From: Verrucomicrobiota bacterium
Lineage (GTDB): Bacteria; Verrucomicrobiota; Verrucomicrobiia; Chthoniobacterales; Terrimicrobiaceae
NCBI GenBank assembly: GCA_026398285.1
Contig: JAPLTI010000232.1
Coordinates: 1 to 22,795, forward strand
Length of the DNA stretch: 22,795 nt
Direction of reading: 5' to 3'
Positions 7,577 to 14,333 of this stretch are shown one piece after another. A program made the position numbers and the translations under genes. The notes below the pieces were generated by a model that saw only the letters and a list, made by a program, of their open reading frames with translations, was not told the DNA's origin and searched no databases. How positions within the stretch are numbered: the stretch's first letter is position 1; every line of letters starts with the position of its first letter.

Positions 7577-7715
7577 ACCGCGAAAGACACGCTGGGAGAC
7601 TTTTAGCCGGACTGAATTCCCCTCCGTGGTCTCTGTGTCCTTTGATTCGCTTCGCTCACCCCTTCAGGGCCCCCTTTGGTGCTCTATCTCGCTTCGCTCG
7701 GTTGTGGTCAATCCA
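7577..7715. repeat. Repeat-rich intergenic stretch: CACAGAG-type 9-mers and GCGAAGC hairpin motifs
   Basis: On the minus strand this stretch reads as two 9-mers, GACACAGAG (7631-7639) and ACCACGGAG (7622-7630). These match units of the repeat downstream of purH at 15868. Further along, the 11-mer TCGCTTCGCTC occurs twice on the plus strand, at 7647-7657 and 7689-7699 (42 nt apart); its complement contains the GCGAAGC core. Between the copies lie CCCT-GAA-GGGG and CACC-AAA-GGGG hairpins (minus strand). The open frame that runs through here from 7626 into the aldehyde dehydrogenase gene is therefore probably not translated. Confidence 0.6.
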
Positions 7716-7754
7716 CTGCTTGAGGTTTCCTGCGAACGGGGCGAACCTGACGCC

Positions 7755-9152
7755 ATGCAGAATGAACCACGAGCGTGGCAGAATTTTTCCCCTGGCGATC
7801 TGTCTTTTGCTTTTCCGCAGGTGGCATGTGCGGATGTCTCAGCGTGCGTGGCTCGTTCGGTGGCCGCATTTCCGCTTTGGGCATCGCGTTCGCTGGATGA
7901 GCGCCGGGATATTCTCTCTGGCTGCCGCGAGAAGCTGTCTCTCGCCACGGAGTCCCTTGCCACACTGATTTCGCGGGAGACTGGGAAGCCGCTTCGCGAG
8001 GCTCGGCTTGAGATGGCAGCCGTTGTGGCGAAATTTGACCTCACATTTGCCGATGGAGAAAAATATCTCCGCGATGTGGTCGTGGAGGATGGTCCGCATC
8101 CGGCACTCGTTCGGCAGCGCCCTCGCGGGCCGGCAGCGGTCATCGGGCCGTTCAATTTCCCCGTGCATTTGGGCCATGGCGCGGCGCTCGCGTATTTGCT
8201 GGCTGGCAACACGGTGTTGTTCAAACCGTCGCCACTGGCTGTGAATGTCGGTCTGGCCTACGCGCAGATCATGCAGGAGCTGCTGCCTGCGGATGTCTTT
8301 CAGCTGGTTCCCGGGTGGGGTGAGACGGGTCGAGGGCTTTGCTTGGATGAAGCAGTGCGGTCGGTTTGTTTCACCGGTTCCGTGCCTGTCGGGCGCGAAC
8401 TCTCCAGCGCATTGGCCACTGACACTTCGAAATCGCTCGCACTCGAACTCGGTGGCAAAAATTCCGTGATCATTTTGGCCGATGCCGATCTCGATTTGGC
8501 TGCCACGGCCGTGGCCGACGGCATGTGTCTCACCACCGGCCAGCGCTGCAATGCCACATCCCGCGTCCTCGTTCAACGCCAAGTGGCGGATGCCTTCTTG
8601 GAGCGTCTCTCGGCTTCGCTCGCCCGCTACCAACCGGGCGATCCTATGAACGAGAACACGCTCCTCGGTCCGCTGATCAGCTTCGCCGCGCATGAGCGTT
8701 ACGAGTGCCTCGTCTCCGCCAGGGTGGGGGAGTGGATTGTTCCCGGAGGCATATTGGAAAAAATCCATCCCGAGATGCATGGGTATTATGTATTGCCTGC
8801 TGTCGTGCTGGCGCACGATCCACTCGCTCTCGATGAGTCCCTGCTGGCGAAGGCGGAAACCTTTGCTCCTGTCCTCGTGGTCGAGATTTTTGATGAGGAG
8901 GATGAAGCGATCCGCCGTCACGAGGCCTGGAAGTTCGGACTCACGGTCAGCGTCTTCACCTCGAATGCGACCAGCTTTTCGCGGATCGGTTCCCATCTCT
9001 CGGTTGGCAACCTCTACAACAACTTGCCCACGACATTTTCCCCGTCCACTCTGTCCTTCGGGGGCTGGGGCGCTTCGGGGAATGGCCATCCCGGAGGTCG
9101 CGGCTTTGTGCGTTTTGCCGTGCAGGAACAGGCAATCCAGTGGAAAACATAA
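7755..9152 (+). CDS. NAD(P)-dependent aldehyde dehydrogenase, AstD-like
   Basis: The 465-aa ALDH oxidises an aldehyde to the acid. The general base is E231 in LELGGKN and the catalytic nucleophile is C265 in GQRCNATSR; the spacing of 34 residues equals that of ALDH2 (E268/C302). Substrate- and cofactor-binding segments include AVIGPFNFPVHLGHG, AGNTVLFKPSP and CFTGSVPVGRELS. The C-terminal SFGGWGASGNGHPGG resembles the PFGGxGxSGN end of succinylglutamate semialdehyde dehydrogenase (AstD), but no other arginine-succinyltransferase gene is nearby, so the substrate is open. I chose ATG at 7755. The frame continues upstream to a GTG at 7626, but those 43 codons come from repeat DNA. The histidine kinase gene starts 7 nt after the stop, suggesting an operon. 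Confidence 0.9.
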   Translation: MQNEPRAWQNFSPGDLSFAFPQVACADVSACVARSVAAFPLWASRSLDERRDILSGCREKLSLATESLATLISRETGKPLREARLEMAAVVAKFDLTFADGEKYLRDVVVEDGPHPALVRQRPRGPAAVIGPFNFPVHLGHGAALAYLLAGNTVLFKPSPLAVNVGLAYAQIMQELLPADVFQLVPGWGETGRGLCLDEAVRSVCFTGSVPVGRELSSALATDTSKSLALELGGKNSVIILADADLDLAATAVADGMCLTTGQRCNATSRVLVQRQVADAFLERLSASLARYQPGDPMNENTLLGPLISFAAHERYECLVSARVGEWIVPGGILEKIHPEMHGYYVLPAVVLAHDPLALDESLLAKAETFAPVLVVEIFDEEDEAIRRHEAWKFGLTVSVFTSNATSFSRIGSHLSVGNLYNNLPTTFSPSTLSFGGWGASGNGHPGGRGFVRFAVQEQAIQWKT

Positions 9153-9159
9153 TCACTTC

Positions 9160-10344
9160 ATGAAACGCGGATTCCTCGACAAACTCATCGACCGGCTTCC
9201 GCTGGTCCAACCTGGCGAGGTGCAGAATTACCTCGTCGAAATCGCCCGCGAGAAGGGTTTTTTGGAAACCATTTTCAACGCGATTCTGGAAGGCGTCATC
9301 GTCACAAACCCCAAGGGACGCATTCTCTATCTCAACCGCGCGGCGTGTGGTTTTTTCGGCATTGAATCCGATGCCAGCCTCGGCAAGCCGCTGGCTGAGG
9401 TCGTGCGAGGTATCGACTGGGAGACGCTCAGCGGGCCGAAAGCAGAAATCGTCAGCCGCGACCTCGAGGTATTTTATCCTGACAACCGCCTTTTGAATTT
9501 CTACGTCGTGCCGCTGCTGAGCGACGAGGCCGATGGACAAAAACCCGAGGCGGTCGGCCGCGCGGTGATCTTGCGCGACATCACTCAGACCCACCGCGAC
9601 ACGCAGGAGACCATCGAGGTCGAGAAATTCTCCGCGCTCACGATGTTGGCGGCGGGCGTTGCCCATGAGATTGGCAATCCCCTCAACTCGCTGAACATCC
9701 ACCTCCAGCTCATGCAGCGGAACCTGGAAAAGGCGCCGCCAAAACTTCGCTCCAAGCTTGAAGAGTCAGTGCTGGTGGCTCGCAGCGAGGTTTCGCGCCT
9801 CGACAACATCATCACCCAGTTTCTCCGCGCCATCCGCCCGCAGAGCCTCAATCCCGAACCGGCGGACATCAACCGCATCGTTGATGAGGTCTTTGATTTT
9901 CTGCATGTGGAAATCCAAGACCGCGATGTGCTTGTCGAGAAGCAGCTCGAGCAGGGGTTGCCACTGCTTCAAATCGACCGCGATCAGATCAAGCAGGCCT
10001 TCTACAACATCTGCCGCAACTCGTTTCAGGCGATGAATTCCGGCGGCATTCTGCGTGTGAGCACATCCGCCGATGCCACCCACGTGCGGATTGTCTTTAT
10101 GGACTCCGGAGGCGGCATATCGCCGGAAAACATCACCCGCATCTTCGAGCCCTATTTCACAACAAAATCCGGCGGCAATGGACTGGGCCTTTTGATCGTC
10201 AGGCGCATCGTCCGAGCCCACGGCGGGGAGGTCATTCTCGAAAGCTCGCCCGGCCGGGGACTCACCGTCACCATCCTCCTGCCAAGAGTCGACCAGCGTG
10301 TGCGTTTCCTGGAACAAGGCATCGTCGAATCCAAAAATGAATAA
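9160..10344 (+). CDS. PAS-domain sensor histidine kinase, NtrB-like
   Basis: The 394-aa kinase has no membrane segment, so it is a cytosolic sensor. After about 30 residues, a PAS domain runs from FLETIFNAILEGVIVTNPKGRILYLN to the GRAVILRDITQTH strand (about residues 33-145). The HisKA dimerisation helix has the phospho-acceptor H169 in AAGVAHEIGNPLNSL. The HATPase domain shows the N box FYNICRNSFQAM (N287), G1 MDSGGGIS, the F box IFEPYFTTK and G2 GGNGLGLLIVRRIV. This layout is that of NtrB/AtoS-type kinases that pair with sigma-54 activators, but no response regulator is in the window. The start is ATG at 9160; the same frame is open further upstream only as a shadow of the ALDH gene. The 3' end overlaps the DUF5069 gene. 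Confidence 0.92.
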   Translation: MKRGFLDKLIDRLPLVQPGEVQNYLVEIAREKGFLETIFNAILEGVIVTNPKGRILYLNRAACGFFGIESDASLGKPLAEVVRGIDWETLSGPKAEIVSRDLEVFYPDNRLLNFYVVPLLSDEADGQKPEAVGRAVILRDITQTHRDTQETIEVEKFSALTMLAAGVAHEIGNPLNSLNIHLQLMQRNLEKAPPKLRSKLEESVLVARSEVSRLDNIITQFLRAIRPQSLNPEPADINRIVDEVFDFLHVEIQDRDVLVEKQLEQGLPLLQIDRDQIKQAFYNICRNSFQAMNSGGILRVSTSADATHVRIVFMDSGGGISPENITRIFEPYFTTKSGGNGLGLLIVRRIVRAHGGEVILESSPGRGLTVTILLPRVDQRVRFLEQGIVESKNE

Positions 10345-10846
10345 CGAACTCAATCAACTTCACGACAAAGCCAGCGCGAACTATCGCGCCGGCTTCCGCA
10401 CACCCTCGCAAATCCTCGCTCCAGCCGATCTCGACGCCCTCGCGAAGTTCGGTATTTCAGCGCAGTCTCTCTACGATGCGGTGGACGACCTCGTGCGCTA
10501 CGGCGAGCCGGATAAGGCAGTCTTCGTAGAACTCGCCCAAATGCGGTCCGACTATTTTCACATAACGCTTCAGGGTCGCCTGCCATCGCGGATTGTTCAG
10601 GAAAGCGAGTTGCCGCCAAAATCCGTCGAATTCGAAGGCGTTTCTTGGTTGCCCCGCATCATTCGCAAAGCCCAGTGCTTCCTCGAGGGCAGCCTCTGCG
10701 ACGACATCATGTATGGATGCGCAGGAGATCGATCGTTTTTGAAAAAATACAACGCCACCTTGCCCGCCTTCCTCGCCGTGGTGCGTGACACCCAAGGCGA
10801 CCCCGCCAAGGCGCTGCGTTTCCTGACCGACTCCCGCGCGCGATAG
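10337..10846 (+). CDS. DUF5069 domain protein
   Basis: A 169-aa protein of the DUF5069 family, which I know mainly from Verrucomicrobia; no function is established. Recognisable family stretches are YRAGFRTPSQILAPADLDALAKFGISAQSLYDAVDDLVRYGEP (about 17-59), the RSDYF segment, SWLPRIIRKAQCFLEGSL, and DIMYGCAGDRSFLKKYNATLPAFLAVV near the C-terminus. The protein is soluble, with no signal or membrane segment. ATG at 10337 overlaps the histidine kinase stop by 8 nt, so the pair is probably co-translated; a longer frame from 10298 is inside the kinase gene. The context (ALDH, kinase, this protein) may hint at a signalling or stress role, which is inference only. Confidence 0.88.
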   Translation: MNNELNQLHDKASANYRAGFRTPSQILAPADLDALAKFGISAQSLYDAVDDLVRYGEPDKAVFVELAQMRSDYFHITLQGRLPSRIVQESELPPKSVEFEGVSWLPRIIRKAQCFLEGSLCDDIMYGCAGDRSFLKKYNATLPAFLAVVRDTQGDPAKALRFLTDSRAR

Positions 10847-10883
10847 CGCGATGTGGGGCATCCGTCCTGTCTGCCAGACGACA

Positions 10884-12182
10884 TTACTCGCAGGAAGTGC
10901 CTGAAATCTTCCCCCGGCTTCGCCATGCCACGAGCGTGAGTGCCACCCAGCCGAGGGCGAATGCGATGGGTAGGCTGATCAGGGCTTTTCCAAAAATGGC
11001 GTCTTCCGAGGTTAAGGTGCCCGAAGCGCGGATGCTGGCCGTGAGGCTTGCGAAGCCGATTCCACTGAGGGCGTAGCCTATATTCAGCGCCATGCCGCGA
11101 AAGCTCAGGATCGTGGCCCGCACGGCGGAGTCGGTCCATTGGTTGAGGTAGCTTGAGACGAAATACGACATCATTGGCATCGCGAGACCCAAGGGGATTA
11201 CCACCCATACACCCCAGACTGGAGTGGCGAGGCACAGGCCGATGAGGCCTACAAAAACCAGAACTGCCAGCACACAGAATACCCGCACTGGCGAGAGCCG
11301 GGATGCCATGCGCCGGGCGATGGATGCCGCCGAGAATCCCAGCAAGGCATAGAAAGAGCCGAGGAGACCATTTACAAATTCCGGAATCTCGATGAGCCGA
11401 TAGTAGTTGCTGCCGAAGGTGAGGAACAAGCGCACGAGAGAGTCGAACAAAATGGCGCAAAGCAGAAGCAGTCGAACCCGGGTGTTGAAGAAAACAAACC
11501 GCGCCCCGATCAAGATATTGTTGAGTGCCTCACGCACCGGATGACGCCTCGACTGCGTCTTGCTGGCAGCCAGGGGTTCTCGCATGGCCAAAGCGCAAAT
11601 CAACGCTGGCACGGATGTGGCCAGTGTCAGATAAACCGGCCAGCGAGTGGTGTTGCCTATCCCGCCGCTCCACCCCACGAGATTCGCAGCCGTTTCCCAA
11701 ACATGCCGGTCAAAGGCCAGCGCCCCGAGTATCATGGCGATGAAGAAGCCGCCGGATGACCATCGCATCAGGTTTGCCAAGACGCCGCGCCACCGTTCCT
11801 CGCGACCCTCGACTGGCAGCGAATCGTAGGCGAGCGCTTCATCCGCACCGCTCGCACAGGCCTCCGCCACCCCGCTCAGGATGCGATTGAGGACCAGCAG
11901 CGGGAAAAGCCAGTCTCCGCGCGGAGCAAAGGCGAATACCGCCATTTCGCAAACCATGAGGGCTCCTGCAAGTATGACCATCCATCGCCTGCCAATGACA
12001 TCTGCCAGCGCGCCAGACGGGATTTCCAACAGCAGAATCGTCACCGCCCAAATCACATTCAGGGTCGCGTATTGCTCCAGACTCAATCCCAGATCCAAGA
12101 AAAGAACCCCAAGAACCGGGTAGTAAAAGCGCGCATTGAAGAACACGCGAAAGGCAATAAACAGCGGGATATTCCGGCTCAC
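10884..12182 (-). CDS. Major facilitator superfamily transporter
   Basis: The 432-aa protein has about twelve hydrophobic segments. The loop between helices 2 and 3 carries the MFS motif A variant GALADVIGRRW (about residues 57-67), preceded by LEIPSG, a combination typical of the drug-efflux/permease branch. A second half begins near VRLLLLCAILFDSLVRLFL. The substrate cannot be told. The start is GTG at 12182 (VSRNIPLFIAFRVFFNARFYYP); no ATG precedes it in frame. The gene converges on the DUF5069 gene, with 37 nt between the stops. A short CGCGC-GATA-GCGCG stem sits at 10837-10850, but without a T-run. Confidence 0.88.
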   Translation of the reverse strand: MSRNIPLFIAFRVFFNARFYYPVLGVLFLDLGLSLEQYATLNVIWAVTILLLEIPSGALADVIGRRWMVILAGALMVCEMAVFAFAPRGDWLFPLLVLNRILSGVAEACASGADEALAYDSLPVEGREERWRGVLANLMRWSSGGFFIAMILGALAFDRHVWETAANLVGWSGGIGNTTRWPVYLTLATSVPALICALAMREPLAASKTQSRRHPVREALNNILIGARFVFFNTRVRLLLLCAILFDSLVRLFLTFGSNYYRLIEIPEFVNGLLGSFYALLGFSAASIARRMASRLSPVRVFCVLAVLVFVGLIGLCLATPVWGVWVVIPLGLAMPMMSYFVSSYLNQWTDSAVRATILSFRGMALNIGYALSGIGFASLTASIRASGTLTSEDAIFGKALISLPIAFALGWVALTLVAWRSRGKISGTSCE

Positions 12183-12594
12183 AGCGAGAGGGGTAGAATG
12201 CCATGCCGAGCTGCCATGCGGTCGGCGTCGCTCTCAATTTGGCGGTGAGTGGTCGCGAGATGCCCATTCTTCTTGCACTGGCGCTTGGTTGAGTGAGTTT
12301 CGGACATCCTTTGAGATTCTTTGCTGTTGCGAATGGCCGTGCGATGAAAATCGCATTTTGGACTCCTGCGCGTAGATTGTTCCTGTCAGTTCATCGCTGA
12401 GCAGGTTCAGTGTCTAATTTTTGCGCTTTGCTGCGACGAAAAACTTGCGAAGACGCTTTCGCGATCTGTATAGTTTTCCATGTAATCGGCGCTACTTGGA
12501 TTGCTGGAAATTCGCTTAGTTGGCAATAAATCGGCAACGAGCAGGTTTCCAGTCTATAAGCCTGAGAAATTAAACTGCTGATTATTATTACAAA
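12183..12594. other. Gene-free region upstream of tRNA-Ser
   Basis: In these 412 nt I see no credible protein gene. Frames that cross it have no recognisable domain. A GAGCAGGTT word occurs at 12399 and again at 12539, each followed by an AGTnTCTA-like word, 140 nt apart. A TATAAG box at 12555-12560 could be a -10 element for the tRNA, but the matching -35 (12532-12537) is poor. The GTG start of the MFS gene lies at the left edge, so its promoter should be in the first hundred bases. Confidence 0.4.
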
Positions 12595-12682
12595 GGAGGG
12601 GTGGCAGAGTGGTCGATTGCGCCGGTCTTGAAAACCGGAGAGCCGAAAGGTTCCGTGGGTTCGAATCCCACCTCCTCCGCCA
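12595..12682 (+). tRNA. tRNA-Ser (anticodon UGA), CCA encoded
   Basis: An 88-nt class II tRNA. The acceptor stem is GGAGGGG (12595-12601) with CUCCUCC (12672-12678), giving one G-U pair, then discriminator G and a genome-encoded CCA at 12680-12682. The anticodon stem CCGGU/ACCGG encloses the loop CUUGAAA with UGA at 12629-12631, reading UCA/UCG codons. A long variable arm (about 12639-12656, with GAGCC and GGUUC) and the T arm GUGGG-UUCGAAU-CCCAC complete it. The serine identity follows from the anticodon together with the long variable arm. Its last bases are part of a 32-nt sequence repeated 139 nt downstream. Confidence 0.97.
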
Positions 12683-12834
12683 CAATCCGCGAAGCGGATT
12701 CTTAAAACTGAGGGTGGGATAAGGACGCAGTTCGACCGCCGCGCAGCGGCAAAGACTGCGCGAAGCGCAGCCCCGCAGGGGAGTAGACCGAAGGTCGGAA
12801 TCAATCCCACCTCCTCAGCCACAATCCGCGAAGC
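12664..12834 (+). repeat. 32-nt direct repeat of the tRNA-Ser 3' end flanking a hairpin cluster (139-nt unit)
   Basis: Positions 12664-12695 (tRNA T arm to just past CCA) recur at 12803-12834 with a single mismatch (C12678 against A12817). Between them lie perfect hairpins that all have GNA triloops: 7 bp with GAA (12684-12700, overlapping the first repeat), 5 bp with GCA (12738-12750), 6 bp with GAA (12756-12770), 4 bp with GCA (12771-12781) and 4 bp with GAA (12786-12796). An outer stem pairs 12708-12720 with 12804-12818 (13 bp, 2-nt bulge) and is followed by CCA at 12819-12821. This could be a tRNA-tail insertion footprint, a tRNA-like RNA or a structured repeat. I know of no named family that fits. 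Confidence 0.7.
12684..12706 (+). terminator. Hairpin after tRNA-Ser, possible terminator or processing signal
   Basis: A perfect 7-bp stem AATCCGC/GCGGATT with a GAA triloop starts 2 nt after the tRNA CCA and is followed by CTTAAAA. The T-run is poor for a classical Rho-independent terminator, so a role in 3' processing or as part of the repeat unit is equally likely. Confidence 0.35.
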
Positions 12835-12839
12835 ACTAG

Positions 12840-12873
12840 ATTTGGAGGGTCAGCGTCCTCGCCTGACCCAAAT
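12840..12873. repeat. Intergenic inverted repeat
   Basis: GGGTCAG (12847-12853) pairs with CTGACCC (12863-12869), and outer ATTT/AAAT bases extend the stem past a 3-nt bulge; the loop has 9 nt. It lies directly after the tRNA-tail repeat and 180 nt before fabV. There is no T-run after it. It resembles a dispersed intergenic palindrome rather than a terminator. Confidence 0.5.
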
Positions 12874-13052
12874 TTCAAACACGGCCGGATTACAAAACCA
12901 AAGGGCCAAGACCATTTCTCAATAAGTCCAGCATCTCACGAGAGCGCGTCCCTGAGTAAGTCCATCCAAACACGCGCCGTGCTTTTCGAGTTTCCCCAAC
13001 GCGAACAAAAATGTTGAGTGAAGTTCCAGCGGCATTCAGTCTGTCAGCCGAT

Positions 13053-14243
13053 ATGATTGTCTCACCTAAGATTCGTGGATTCATTTGCACCACTGCACAT
13101 CCGACGGGATGCGCGAAGCATGTTGCCGACCAGATTGCGGTTGTTAAAAAGGGCGGGGCTCTGGCGAACGGGCCAAAGAAGGTTCTCGTGATTGGAAGTT
13201 CCACCGGCTACGGCCTCGCATCGCGGATTGCGGCGGCTTTTGGAGCGAATGCCGCCACGATTGGTGTGTTCTTTGAACGCGGTGCCGAGGGGGGACGCAC
13301 GGCCACGGCGGGTTGGTATAATTCCGCCGCGTTCGAGCGGGAGGCTGCCGCCGCCGGACTTTATGCGCGGTCTTTCAATGGTGATGCCTTTTCGGACGCC
13401 ATGAAGCAGGAGGTCATTGCAGCCATCAAGGCGGATCTGGGGCAAGTGGACTGCGTGATCTATAGCCTTGCTTCGCCCCGTCGCACGCACCCGAAGACGG
13501 GCGAGGTTTTCAAATCCGTTCTCAAGCCGATCGGTGAGTCTTACACGAACAAGAACCTCAACACCGGCAATGGTGAGGTGAATTCGATTTCGATCGAACC
13601 TGCGAATGAGGAGGAGATCGCGCACACCACGGCTGTGATGGGTGGCGAGGATTGGGAAATGTGGATGGATGACCTGTTGGCTGCCGGAGTGCTCGCGCCT
13701 GGTGTTCGCACGCTGGCTTACTCTTACATCGGCCCCGTTCTCACTTGGCCGATCTACAAAAATGGCACCATCGGTCGCGCGAAACAGGATTTGGAGCGTT
13801 GCTGTGCTTCACTCAACTCCAAGCTTGCTCCGCTTGGCGGCAAGGCTTGGGTTTCGGTGAACAAGGCGCTCGTCACGCAGGCGAGTTCGGCCATTCCCGT
13901 TGTGCCGCTCTACATTTCGCTTCTCTATAAAATCATGAAAGCTGGTGGCACGCATGAGGAGTGCATCGAGCAGATGGATCGCCTTTTCCGCGACCGCCTG
14001 TCGAATGCAGAGCCTGCCACGGACAGTGAGGGTCGCATCCGTCTGGATGATTGGGAAATGACGGATGCCGTGCAGAAAGTCATCAGCGAGCGTTGGGATG
14101 CCGTGAACACTTCCAATTTCTCGGAACTCGCCGACTTTGCCGGCTACCAGGAGAGCTTCCTGCGTCTGTTCGGTTTCGGTCTCCCGGGCGTTGATTATCA
14201 AGCCGAGGTGGAGCCGGAAGTATCGATTCCCTCGCTGGCTTGA
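13053..14243 (+). CDS. fabV: Trans-2-enoyl-ACP (CoA) reductase FabV
   Basis: FabV is the NADH-dependent enoyl reductase that ends each round of type II fatty-acid synthesis and can replace FabI. It is known to be naturally triclosan-tolerant in several bacteria. The 396-aa product begins MIVSPKIRGFICTTAHPTGC, as family members do. It has the nucleotide-binding VLVIGSSTGYGLASRIAAAFG (45-64) and the catalytic YX8K pair Y235/K244 in TWPIYKNGTIGRAK, at the same numbers as in characterised FabV proteins. The C-terminal DFAGYQESFLRLFGFGLPGVDY is also typical. I chose ATG at 13053; the ATG at 13011 would add 14 residues absent from the family. No clear ribosome site is seen. The gene stands alone, 90 nt before purH. 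Confidence 0.95.
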   Translation: MIVSPKIRGFICTTAHPTGCAKHVADQIAVVKKGGALANGPKKVLVIGSSTGYGLASRIAAAFGANAATIGVFFERGAEGGRTATAGWYNSAAFEREAAAAGLYARSFNGDAFSDAMKQEVIAAIKADLGQVDCVIYSLASPRRTHPKTGEVFKSVLKPIGESYTNKNLNTGNGEVNSISIEPANEEEIAHTTAVMGGEDWEMWMDDLLAAGVLAPGVRTLAYSYIGPVLTWPIYKNGTIGRAKQDLERCCASLNSKLAPLGGKAWVSVNKALVTQASSAIPVVPLYISLLYKIMKAGGTHEECIEQMDRLFRDRLSNAEPATDSEGRIRLDDWEMTDAVQKVISERWDAVNTSNFSELADFAGYQESFLRLFGFGLPGVDYQAEVEPEVSIPSLA

Positions 14244-14333
14244 AGTTTCCAGACATTGAGCTGATGCCCTTCTGCGCGCCGATTGGATGTTGAAGTCCCA
14301 GCGCGCGACCACTAACTTTTTCTCTCTTAAAAA

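Noticed and set aside
7626..7754. N-terminal extension of the aldehyde dehydrogenase from a GTG
   Set aside because: The DNA consists of intergenic repeats, and the peptide does not resemble an ALDH N-terminus.
7839..9089. Minus-strand frame of 416 codons opposite the aldehyde dehydrogenase gene
   Set aside because: Antisense shadow of a gene with clear catalytic residues; no domain is recognisable.
8692..9159. Upstream extension of the histidine kinase frame
   Set aside because: These codons overlap the ALDH gene in another frame. The kinase begins naturally at the ATG at 9160.
10837..10850. CGCGC-GATA-GCGCG stem as a terminator between DUF5069 and the MFS gene
   Set aside because: The stem is 5 bp and no T-run follows on either strand; it includes the stop codon of the DUF5069 gene.
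12391..12822. Open frame on the minus strand (143 codons) containing GGGGIRTHGTFRLSGFQDRRNRPLCHPS
   Set aside because: This peptide is the antisense translation of tRNA-Ser, a well-known false protein. The frame also runs through the hairpin cluster.
12684..12834. CRISPR array as an explanation of the hairpin cluster
   Set aside because: There is only one pair of direct repeats, the hairpins differ in sequence and size, and no cas gene is near.
13011..13052. Earlier ATG for fabV
   Set aside because: FabV proteins begin at the MI-x-PKIRGFICTTAHP position; 14 extra residues would be unusual and have no ribosome site.
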